Assembly (NCBI GenBank): GCA_020064725.1
Contig: JAGTWJ010000017.1
Coordinates: 992,001 to 1,056,000, forward strand
Reading direction: 5' to 3'
DNA: 64,000 nucleotides
Source of the DNA: Drechslerella dactyloides
Lineage: Eukaryota > Ascomycota > Orbiliomycetes > Orbiliales > Orbiliaceae
The notes beneath the pieces were generated by a model. That model was not told where the DNA came from, did not search any database, and worked only from the letters and a program-made list of their open reading frames with translations. Shown piece after piece: positions 22,464 through 32,229 of the stretch (position 1 is its first letter; the number at the start of each line of letters is the position of its first letter). The translations under genes and the position numbers were made by a program.

Positions 22464-22485
22464 ATCGATACGTATACGTATCGAT
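22464..22485. repeat. Perfect 22-bp palindrome
   Basis: The sequence equals its own reverse complement over 22 bases, centred on cgtatacg and bounded by atcgat at each end. Further atcgat hexamers lie just upstream. It could be a hairpin, a dimer-binding site or the scar of an element; no neighbouring gene explains it. Confidence 0.7.
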
Positions 22486-25400
22486 TTGCCGATGATTCCC
22501 TTCGAAAAACTGCCACCCTATCAGCTCATTTCATGGTGTAATAGCAAGAGTTTATCTATATTTAATGATGGCATGATGTTGTTGTATACTGCTTTCGTTG
22601 CGGCGGTCGTGCACGCGTGAAGGCTGTTGATTTTGCTCTTTATATCCTGCATGCAGTTTGTCTTCCTCGCTTCGAATTCGCTCATTTCTCGGTGAAAGGG
22701 GTATTTTAGTTCCTTTGGCACAATATCCCAGCACCAACACTGGCGCTGTAAAAGGCCAAGGAAAATTTTTGAATCTCATATACTACGGTTACCCCGTTCG
22801 AAGCACCGACGAACTATAACGGCGCATTGGGTAAGGGGACTCATGCTCAGACTCGATCTCTAAACTAGAAACACTATCTCCTGAGATCAACAAGAAAGCT
22901 ATATATATATAAGCTATTGCTAGCGTGCGTATAGCTAGCAAACCGCCAGTAGCTGATCTGTGGCGAACTGCGCGCGACATATACGCGTAGCGCTACTACT
23001 AGTCTCGCGAAGCTAGTCCGCTGGTTTCTGACCTGCGAAGAGTTCACGAGACAGCGCTACCTAAAGCTGGTTAATGATTGGTATTGACGCTTGTCATGTC
23101 ATGTTATAGCTACAAAAACAGCATTATATATTATTATCTAGTGCTAAAATGGTAAAGACCAGTCATATCGATATCTTCCATCCGTATCAAGGACGTCAAC
23201 ATGCTAACAACAACCACATTCAATCCTCCTGTATACGCCCACACTTTAAATTTCGATACAGGTTAAACGTTGTAGTTTGAGCCTGGCGCTGTGTCCTTTG
23301 ATTATCTTCATTCTATAATATCCTATCAAATCGCGGCTCGGGATTGAATGCGCCTATGAGCTGAATGATGCATCTGCGCTAATAATAGCAATATTTACTT
23401 AAAGGGCCGTGCTCTCGAAGTTGGCCTGATCGCGCACTTTAGCGAAATCTCGAATCGCTGATACTCCGTATCAAGTATGATCTTCGATCGACACTCTTGG
23501 CTGATTAAAACAAACCGTCCTAATATGATAGCCGTGGCCGAATGATTCTCAACGTCTTTCAGCTGCTACAAGATGGCGTGACAGTATAGATCAATATGCA
23601 ATCAGGCCCGCTTATATCGGCGCAAATAGAAAACGCGGAGTAACTTAATATATATAAGGTTCACTGCACATGCATTGAGCGTAAGGTATGTGGTGGTTTC
23701 TCACCACCTTGTATCGATACAGACATGATTATCGTCAGTCTGTTCAGCCTATTCGCCAATTGTGCGCGTAAACTAGTGCTGAAATATTCTCCTTTCCAGG
23801 TAGCCGAGCGTTGAGCCTCCATAGACTTTGTATCTTTTCATGCATTGATCGCACGATTGATTCCTTGTTCAGGCGGAAGCGGCTCTTAAGGCTGGGACAA
23901 TCTGCTGCACGCCGGGCCTCCCTCATTACGGAAAGTACCGTGCGCGCCGTCCTTCAATAGAATTACGCATATGCCTTGTGACAGAAATGGATTAGCGAGC
24001 TGGCGCTCGTGCCGCTCCGCAGCCCTTTCTCCGAGCTCGAGGAGATTCGATTCCTGGGCTGGCCAACAAAAGCATATACAGCAGCACTATTGTTAGTCAT
24101 GCAAGAGAATACGATACTGTAAGCTGTCAGGCTTTAGCGTTTCGTTCTATAAGTGGTCACAATATTCTAGTCTAGTGATAGACGTATAGCTGGGACCCTA
24201 GCTAGCAAGGACAACCCGAGCTCTGTCCACCCCTCTAAATCGCGTTGGACGGCCTTTCAACACATGAAACTTTGAACTTGTCTGGTAACTCAAGGAAGGG
24301 TCTGGTTTACGAGACCAAAGTTGTCGGGGTATCGATATATTGTGGTAGCCGTAAAGCAACGATATCGTACAGCCGCTGTATGCAAAAGCATTATATCTTA
24401 GGTACAAAGTGGCCTGAGATCTGAATTCTGGACTTGGGTGCAGAATCAGAGTTGATAATGATCCGTGTAGAGAAGGCCAGATGGGTGCGCAGACGCTCAG
24501 CTATTCCGAAGAGCGACTTTTATCGCAGATGCAGGCCCAATAACCTTCAGACATCTGTACGCTTGGCAGCTGTAAGGAGAAGCTTGGAATGGTCGAGAAG
24601 GCGGCAGAGGTGGTGGAAGGGGCGGTGGCGGTGGAGGCCCTGCAGAGCGCGTATAATTACGAGTTTGTAATACCCGATGCGCGAGATACTTATATTGGTA
24701 GCTCAAGAGCGAAACTAGCAACCTGCAAGATATCGGTGCATACAACAGTGAGGACCACGTTTAGTCATCATCGCACGCATTTTACCGGATGTCACCTCTG
24801 ATACCTAACATTATAGCCGTAGGCGCTCAAACAGTCGCAGTCGGGATTAGAAAATCTCCGATACTCCTCACTCGGTTGAATTAATTAGACGTTTGGCAAT
24901 TGTTGGCAATAAAACCTTGTATTGATTCAATTGAGCATTTTCTCACGACGAAAATATCCTGGATAAACGGACTGTAGTCATGGTGTATTCCCCGCGGCTC
25001 GGTGCAAGGATGGATTTCGCTTGCCTCCCGGCTGCTCACATACGGTGTCTGCTCGTCCAGGCCGCGCGCGTGAATACGACTTCGCTTAAATTTCGCCTGA
25101 GAGCGTTGGCATTGCGGTCTAGAATCACCAGCTGCACGCATGCACCATAGCAGAGGACAACGGAGCTGCAATATGCAGTAGCCCTCTATTGACTTTCCGT
25201 TGAATGTTCTAGCGTTTATGCACACTCTAAGTAGAAGCCACCAAAATTAAAATTGGCTTAGTCGAGTGGAGCCCCTTGTAGGGCTGAAAAAATGACTTTG
25301 CTCGTCCAAGGGAATCGATAGGATTTACAACAATAAAATCCGTTGAAAATTGGCGATATATTAAGCTCGCCACCCAGGCCTGCAGGGCGGACGTGCATCT

Positions 25401-25718
25401 CATATATGCATACTTATATGCACACATCTACGGCTGAAAGCTTGTCGAATGAACCCAATTGACCATGGACAGCAGCAGATAAATGAATATACCTGTACAT
25501 GATGTACATACATGCGCCATTTGGCGAGCCTCCCGCGGTGGGGCAAAGGCAGCCAGAGGAGTGCCTCATGCATAATATTCCAGATTGTATGTGGAGATAG
25601 CGAGATAGTTGCAATATGTTAACAATTGCACGAGATGGCGTGAGCCAGTAGGCTTGGAAGCTACATTTGTCAATTAACCAAAGACAAGCTGAATAGTCGC
25701 CAAATTATCAATGAACCG

Positions 25719-25727
25719 ATATATAAA
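25719..25727 (+). promoter_or_regulatory. TATA box of the secreted cysteine-rich protein gene
   Basis: A strong tatataaag-type element lies about 230 bases upstream of the ATG at 25959. It is followed by a CA/CT-rich leader of the kind common in well-expressed fungal genes. This implies an untranslated leader of about 150-200 bases, unless a leader intron is present. Confidence 0.5.
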
Positions 25728-25958
25728 GGCCCGAGATCTGCCCCTACCAGCTTCTTTCGTCTATATCAATTCACCAAGCACAACCATCCCCAGACCCCTC
25801 AGACAAATCACAAAGTCTTTCAGGGACTATTTTAATCAATAAAATATTTTGACATATCCAAGTCAGCTTTGAGGCATTGGCATTACACTGTCAGAAGATT
25901 CATCTGACTCCGCACTTTCTCAGAATATAAATTCCGCCCTTCACCTCAAAAGCTCATC

Positions 25959-26804
25959 ATGACGACTTTCAAAAACCTAAAGAATGCCGCCGCCCTTGCT
26001 GGCACAGTTTTCACACTGATGGCGCAGGCTGTTCCGGCCCCGGTTGCCATCGACGGCTCTGTAAGCCGTCTCGTCAAGCGAGGAGTCCCGGATGGCTATA
26101 TTATAGCTTTTCGCGACCAAGACAAAACCATTCCCGGTAACAACGGTGGTTGGTTGGGTGTCTGCCAAGCACTCGCCACCTATGATGTCCAGGCATGCGC
26201 AGATCTCTGCAACGGAAATGCTGCCTGCACAACTTTCAACATCTACCAAGAAACACACGCTGGTCCCGCCTCATCCTATCAGTGCTGCCTCTTCAAAGAT
26301 GTCGCAACCCAGTATTCAGTTGCATCGGCACAAGATACCGGCGCCTCTCTGGGCTGGACTATAAGTCAGTCGAGCGCCTATGTGAAATACGACCCAACTA
26401 CGGCATCGATGCCCATCGAATACAGCCTGTCTTTCGCTATTAAAGGCAGCCCAGACGATCCCACGTACATAGGGAAGGTCCAAAAGGACTTCACCGACGA
26501 GAACACTCCAGCTAGCGAGTGCAAGAAAGCCTGTCTGGAGAAAACGGCGTACAACGGACGAAATATACCTGCGAGCGCTACGTCCTATAATATTTGTAAC
26601 TGTGTCAATTGGTTCAAAGTACTCGATCTCACAAATGCTGGCGCGTTCAAATACTGGCGTTGCACCTTTTGGACAACCGATCATTCTGCGGATACTATTG
26701 GTAACCCTGGCACAGATAAAAAGACCCAGAATACTGAATCCACTCTGTATTGCATGAATCCACTGCGTGGGGACGCTGCTGGAAAACAGCAGATTGCTTT
26801 ATAA
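25959..26804 (+). CDS. Secreted cysteine-rich protein with Kex2-type site
   Basis: Single exon, 281 residues. A hydrophobic signal peptide (about 1-27, ending AQAVPA) is followed by a short pro-segment ending in RLVKR (37-41), a typical Kex2 processing site just before GVPDG. The mature part has 12 cysteines, with two similar-sized blocks (about 60-150 and 180-275), each with a C-x3-C or CxxxC core (ACADLC; ECKKAC) and a later CC or CxC. The first block resembles PAN/apple-like folds (aromatic NxxACTTFN..CCLF spacing), but I cannot confirm that. No enzyme motif is visible. Isolated in a gene-poor, repeat-scarred stretch, it has the general look of a secreted wall protein or effector-like protein. 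Confidence 0.75.
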   Translation: MTTFKNLKNAAALAGTVFTLMAQAVPAPVAIDGSVSRLVKRGVPDGYIIAFRDQDKTIPGNNGGWLGVCQALATYDVQACADLCNGNAACTTFNIYQETHAGPASSYQCCLFKDVATQYSVASAQDTGASLGWTISQSSAYVKYDPTTASMPIEYSLSFAIKGSPDDPTYIGKVQKDFTDENTPASECKKACLEKTAYNGRNIPASATSYNICNCVNWFKVLDLTNAGAFKYWRCTFWTTDHSADTIGNPGTDKKTQNTESTLYCMNPLRGDAAGKQQIAL

Positions 26805-27815
26805 ATTTACCAGCGGCGCCGGCTACGATCTAACATGTCTGCTCTTTTCTGACATGTCGCCCTGGTTGTGTCATTTGTTTAAGAGTACTAGCTATTCTTG
26901 AAATGTTTCTCCTCAAGATGATTCGTTCGTAAATCGAATCATCCATAGATGATCCTAATAGGTCGAACCAGGCCGCTACTACACGGTTTTCAAATTTTAA
27001 TTTAGATAGAAAATTTCTATATAAAGAATTGTCGTATTTTATATAATCGAAATAGCTAATCAACTACCTTTTTTACAACAAATCACTTTCAGTTGAATTA
27101 CTAATTTGTGCATCGATACTCTGTAAAGATTTATATAAAATGGAGGTTCTTGAGGTATTCGTAGGTCTCATTTGATGGACCTGAACTATGTATGTCACCA
27201 TTAGGCGGCGAACAAGCTCCTTTTTGGTGGCCGCATATATAGTCTACATCGGCTGTGAGAAATCCAAAGCCTTTTATATGTGAGAAAGCAAATGGTAGAG
27301 ATCAGGGTGATCGTAAGGGATGAATTCTCTCCATCCTAAAGTGGGCTAGCCCCAAACTGTATATACTGCTATCCAGAGTTTATTTATGTTCTCTCATGAC
27401 CTCAATCGTCCTTCGTCATGTATCGATCAATAAAATATAATCCTTATGTTACAAAAGCTTGGCATGTCATCGGAAGATCGTATTTGCTTCCCTCCAGCAA
27501 CTTTTCTACCCTAAATTTTACCGAGATTAGATTATTATTTGGCTTTGAACGATTTATAATATATGGATAATTGCACCTACCTTCTCCAGGTTCTCTCGCT
27601 AGCCAGACTGCCATACTTGAACTGGTGAACATTCCCCAGACTTATTTTTTGCGGGATCTTCTTTAGGGGTGGCGCTTATAGCGCTCGGGTAGGATTTTGC
27701 CGGCCAAATCAGAACCAGGCCTTGTTAGATAGACTAGGCAAAACCTTGACCCCAATTCGCTTTAGGTCGTTCACCACTTTTGTGGGACTCATCGCCAGCA
27801 GTACGACTGGGCTCA
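26805..27815. other. Intergenic region downstream of the secreted protein
   Basis: AT-rich at 26830-27130, then mixed. Contains one dispersed-repeat match at 27591-27616. Frames of up to about 77 codons on the minus strand show no family resemblance. Confidence 0.45.
27591..27616 (+). repeat. Dispersed repeat copy C
   Basis: Reads tctctcgctagccagactgc, then catactt, matching the inverse of 28266-28297 and, in its second half, 45018-45040. Part of the small dispersed family described at 1255-1296. Confidence 0.4.
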
Positions 27816-27856
27816 TCATGTATTAATGCACACTCTGCCTGAATACTGCCTTTTCT

Positions 27857-28221
27857 TTAGACTCTGCCAGCATGTTTGCAGCCACGGGCCGATAGTCTTT
27901 GGCCAAGTAACGAGACCAGGATATTGGTGTCTAAGACAATATCGCCGAGCCTCCGGTGGCCATTTCTTTCGCCGTGATGGGCGATCCAAGTGAATACGCC
28001 GTCGATTTTGTATTTGATGATTTGCATCTCCGTACGCATGTCTGGGCGAGGCCCAAACCAATAGCTCGAGATGGCCGTACGAGAAAATTTGAATGTAGGA
28101 ACATCGTATATATCAGAGCTATCATACACTTCGCAGTCAGCTTACAGAACTTTGTATATTCATTAAGTTTGATATCAAGGACTTGGTGCTCAGATGCCAG
28201 GCAATGATTTACAGTAGACAT
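27857..28221 (-). pseudogene. Possible broken gene fragment, unknown function
   Basis: A minus-strand frame starting with an ATG at 28221 reads about 25-30 protein-like residues up to KLNEYTKFC. The coherent sequence then continues in another frame (CEVYDSSDIYDVPTF onward, through SSYWFGPRPDMRTEM and GERNGHRRLGDIVLD) to a stop at 27857. The gap holds gtaagc, which looks like a donor, but any acceptor consistent with the downstream frame would give an intron of under 30 nt. So I see a frameshift or an unusual short intron. The product family is not recognised. Confidence 0.3.
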
Positions 28222-28265
28222 GATATAATATACATACCGAAAGTGTAAGGGATGATGAGGGTGTT

Positions 28266-28297
28266 AAGGTACGGCAGTCTGGCTCGCGAGACAAAGG
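28266..28297 (-). repeat. Dispersed repeat copy D
   Basis: Its reverse complement reads tttgtctcgcgagccagac, then tgccgtac. The tttgtctcgc-agccaga core is shared with copies A and F, and the agactgcc end with copies C and E. Confidence 0.45.
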
Positions 28298-28478
28298 AGG
28301 ATGCATGATGACTTGAGGATGTCGCTTGAGATTACAATCGGGTTCATAAAGTAAGTCCCATCATTTATTTTCGCTGCATTTTCACTCTGATAAACCCCAA
28401 TAGACGGATCTGCAGATGATCATACGAACAGCGAAATTGAATCATAAATATCGAACAAAAAACAACCATAATTAGTAC

Positions 28479-28519
28479 TTACCCAGGTAATACATATAGA
28501 CAGCTCTATACCTGGGTAA
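28479..28519. repeat. 11-bp inverted repeat (hairpin)
   Basis: Arms ttacccaggta (28479-28489) and tacctgggtaa (28509-28519) are perfect reverse complements separated by 19 bases. It could fold as a hairpin or mark the ends of a tiny insertion. No adjacent gene makes it an obvious terminator. Confidence 0.6.
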
Positions 28520-29924
28520 TATACCGCACACTACTAGACATCTACCGAGTTTGGAATGCTTTCTTTGCGTCTACCCTGATCATCCCAAACGGCTGGACTC
28601 CTCATCTCGATCTCCAAACTATGAGTATTTGCACAGATAAAACCATTTGGCAAGCAGATGTGACTGTGGCCTCACTGTCAGCCACCATCTGGCAGAAGAA
28701 ACAATACGTATAAATCCAGCTGTGCGATTCTGGATAATACAAGTCTCTTGCTAAGCAGAGCGCAAAGCGAGAAAATAACAATTATAAGCATCATACAGTC
28801 CCATTAAGCTGGATCCACTCCTAAACCCCGGCTATTGGGACTTCTGATCAACCTCTCAGCCACAAGGTTTGGGTTGACAGATGTATGTAACAGAGCAGCT
28901 CGGACTCAAGATCTGGCACCTTAACCACCCAGAATCCTGGTTTAGATCTCGTAAATCAAAAACCTTTCCTTGCCACGCTGCGAGACAACAGAATTCGCGT
29001 TTCGTGCGTGCTATAACATTCAACCTTACCGCGTCGATCAAGACTAACTACATGCCCCACCAGCCTCATTGTTCCTGCAAAGCGTATGTACATACGTACA
29101 TCCGGCAAGTTCCTTGCGGAAATCAGTCACAAGGCTAATTCAAATCACGGTAGCTAAGATTAGCGCCCTGGCGAGTGCGATATTAGTGTGTCTTGAGTAT
29201 TTACTCCACCTCTGGCCGAAGCACTCTGAGCTTCGGCATCTGCAAATGTCGCATTGTGCATCAATTAATTGGACCAATGGACTCTTGGCCAATCGGTAGG
29301 GCTGCGTGCGTTCATCAAAGACGCACGTCTGCAGGCGCGCATGCATAAATGTGGCGTCAACGCGTTCTCGAACGCTGAAATCTCGGCCATCATAATAACC
29401 CTTTGCCCAACGTTCGTACAAGCTCAAAAGCGCATTTTTGTCAGCCAAAGAGATCTGCGGTGTTTTTCTCCGTTCTCAAGCCTGGCTTGGTTAATGCTAT
29501 CGTATAATAACACTCCAGCAAGATGCAAAATTCAAAGGATTTTGATCCTTTCGTTGTTGTTGGAGCGTAATCATGTATAATATGATTTGAAAAGTAGATC
29601 CGTTGCGCCACCTCTGTGGGGAAATCGGTCCGATCCAGTGCAATTCCCAGAAGGGTCTCTGAATTTTTTTTTAAAAAAACTGCATCGCTCCAATGGCCCT
29701 GCGTCGCAATTTTGGGGTGACTTGCCTGCAAAAATCGAACAAAAAATGAGCAAAAAAAGCAGGATGCTCATCGCCGGCAGCAAAAAGATAATTCATCTAC
29801 AACAGTCAGAATTCGTGTCCCGTCACCGATGACACTACTACTTGACCGATACGAGGCTTGTGTAAGGCAGAGCGGACGGGATACCCAATTTTCCTCGTTC
29901 TGTGGTCGTAGATACCATCTTTCC

Positions 29925-29964
29925 TAATCAAGTGAGCTATAGGTGAAAAGTTTTCACTTGGTTA
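29925..29964. repeat. Nested inverted repeat, possible transposon terminus
   Basis: Arms taatcaagtga (29925-29935) and tcacttggtta (29954-29964) pair with one mismatch. Inside lies gtgaaaagttttcac (29943-29957), a 7-bp stem around a single base. Another ttttcactt lies nearby at about 29993. The pattern suggests a MITE or transposon end. Confidence 0.4.
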
Positions 29965-30238
29965 GCGAACATGACCCCGGCCTTAGAGTGGCTTTTCACT
30001 TAATGCATTTCTGGCAGGGATACAGCGTCTCATTGGATTCAAAACTGCTGTTATAACGTGCCGGATCACAGGATATTCATCCTCGGCGTTCGGATATACC
30101 ATTTTCTACTGTATGGACCACACTGAGCTGTCTGTTTGAGCCACCAGTCAAGCCCAACATTTCACGATAAGATCTATTGCTTCGCTGACACGTCTGCCTT
30201 CAAAATAATAAAAACTAGACTACCCGCGAAGAAAACAT

Positions 30239-31692
30239 TCAATCAATCTTCTCATGCAAATACTTCCTCCCGCCGCTACCGTACATCCCCACCGTATGAC
30301 CCTGCCCTCTCACAACATACTTGTATATCATCAACCCTTCCAACCCCACGGGACCCCTCGCGTGCACTTTATTAGTACTGATCCCCACCTCCGTGCCGAA
30401 GCCGTACCGGTACCCGTCTGCGAACCGCGTGCTCGCGTTCCAGTAGACGCCCGCGCTATCCACCATTCTGCAGAATTCGTCAGCAGCAGTCTCGCTGCTT
30501 GTGACGATGCAGTCCGTGTGTCCGGAGCCGTGGGCGTTGATGTGTGCGACGGCCTCCTGGAGCGTGTTCACCGTCCTGACGGCGATGACGAGGTCTAGGA
30601 ATTCTGTTGTGAAGTCTTCCGTTGTTGCTGTTTGCAGTATCGTTTTGCCCGCAGCTGAGAGCGCGGTGTCCGGTACCGCGTGCAGCGCGCCGTGGGACTC
30701 GGCGTCGCAGCGGACGGCTACGCCTTTTGCTTGCAGCGCTGTTACTACGGCTGGGAGAACTGTTGTTAGAGCCTTGCTGTGGACTATCAGTGTTTCTGTG
30801 GCGTTGCACGCTGCGGGATAGTCTGTCTTTCCGTCGACGACGACGTCGGTTGCGATGCGTACGTCTGCGTCTTCGTGGATGTACGTTGCGCAGAGGCCGT
30901 CGGCGTGGCCCATGACGGGGATCTTGGTGTTGTCTTTGATGTATCGGACGAGGTCGTTGCCGCCACGGGGGATGACGAGGTCGATGTATGCGTCTTGGTC
31001 CAGTAGATCTTTCACAGCTTCGCGGCTCTGGACGAGCTGGATGGCGCCGGGTGGGATGTCTGTTGAGGAGAGCGCTTCGGAGATCACGTTTGCGATAGCT
31101 GCGAAGGAGTGCGTCGACTCTTTGCCGCCTTTGAGGATCGCGGCGTTGCCAGACTTGATTGCGAGGGAGGAGATGTTGGCGATGACTTCCGGGCGGGCTT
31201 CGAAGATTATCAGGAGAGTGCCGATTGGGGTGGTGTAGCGGTGGAGGGTAAGGCCATCGTCGAGCTTTGTTGCCATCGTCGTCTTGCCCACTGCGCGCCA
31301 TGTTCACCAATCGTTAATACAAGTCCTCAAAGAGTTCAGATGGAACGATAAGGATGTCTAGAGGGTATTCAAGACCTACCGGGATCCTCTAGCCCTCTTA
31401 CGTCTTTAATCCCCTGCAGCATATCCTCATACTTCCCCCCGCGACTTAAATCCAGTCGCTTGACGAGACTCCGCGACAGCCGCCCCTCGTCCACCAGCTT
31501 CTCCGCCGCCTCCATATCCCGCGCATTGGCCGCGAGAATGTCGTCCTTGTAAGCTGCCAGAGCATCGTATATCGCGTCTAGCGCGAGATCGCGCGCGCTG
31601 CCGGGGAGCGACTTGATCGTGAAGGAAGCATTGCGCGCCGTCTTTGCAACCTCAGCGGCGGGGAGAGCTGTCGTACCGGTTGCGGCGCTCAT
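30239..31692 (-). CDS. PRO2: Glutamate-5-semialdehyde dehydrogenase (gamma-glutamyl phosphate reductase)
   Basis: Two exons, 31692-31380 and 31290-30239, joined in phase 1 across an 89-nt intron (donor GTAGGT, acceptor GCAG), giving 454 residues. It catalyses the NADPH-dependent reduction of gamma-glutamyl phosphate to glutamate-5-semialdehyde, the second step of proline synthesis. The aldehyde dehydrogenase fold is clear: PIGTLLIIFEARPEV, NAAILKGGKE, VIPRGGNDLV, and the catalytic cysteine Cys266 in YPAACNATETL. C-terminal GFGTEVGIST and GPVGLEGL are typical of the family. Length equals the usual size. The enzyme is expected in the cytosol. The partner kinase gene is not in the window. Confidence 0.96.
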
Positions 31693-32229
31693 CGTAGCGG
31701 CGTCTTACTACTGGCCTGGAGGGGATATCCGGGTACGGTGTGGAGTCTACGTTCGGCCGGAGAGTCCTGGCGTTTCAAGGTTCGTTGTAGACGGCGTGAG
31801 TAGTAGTATATCGCGCGACGTTTGGGTGCCCCGCCGCCGGTGTCGCTGAAGCTAGGTTTTCGCGTCGCACAGACCACAAACGGACAAACGGAGCTCTTTT
31901 CAAGTCCGCCGAGCTCGACGAAAGGAGAACTACACCAAGAAAACATCGCCAAGAGCAAGCTGGATATCAGTCCTGAAACAGACACAATAGTGTATGTATA
32001 TGATCTTTATCTACTGCGTAGACGACCTTACGAGGGCTCGAGGTACATTTAAAAAAAGCAGTTTACTATCCGATCCCAAAACCCGCCTGACTGAACAGTG
32101 AACCCAAATGAAAACCCCAAAAAACACCGGGCGTGCCAGCCCACATCATGTATAAACAAGACACCCTCCCGTCACGTCAACAGAGAATATAAGAAGTAAA
32201 GTTAAGTTAATGTATAACAGGCGCGTCTT
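31693..32229. other. Intergenic region upstream of PRO2
   Basis: Between PRO2 and the RING gene, both on the minus strand. It should contain the PRO2 promoter and the RING gene's 3' end. Nothing else is recognised. Confidence 0.5.

Larger units (their letters stand above)
21228..25700. other. Gene-poor, repeat-scarred region
   Basis: Over 4 kb with no frame longer than about 115 codons and none resembling a protein family. Composition is mixed with many short AT runs. Contents noted separately are a GCATC microsatellite and a 22-bp perfect palindrome. A B-box-like gattcgattcc at about 24044 was examined as a tRNA and rejected because stems do not form. The rest is probably decayed transposon sequence, although no conserved element could be named. 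Confidence 0.45.
28222..30238. other. Gene-poor region with inverted repeats
   Basis: About 2 kb before the PRO2 3' end. It contains repeat copy D, two inverted repeats (28479-28519 and 29925-29964) and homopolymer-rich sequence near 29660-29760. No frame has recognisable content. Confidence 0.45.

Noticed and set aside
24030..24070. Possible tRNA with B-box-like gattcgattcc
   Set aside because: The flanking bases do not form a T-stem or acceptor stem and no matching A box is present.
30480..31310. 276-codon Arg/Pro/His-rich frame over PRO2
   Set aside because: Shifted shadow frame of the GC-rich PRO2 coding sequence.
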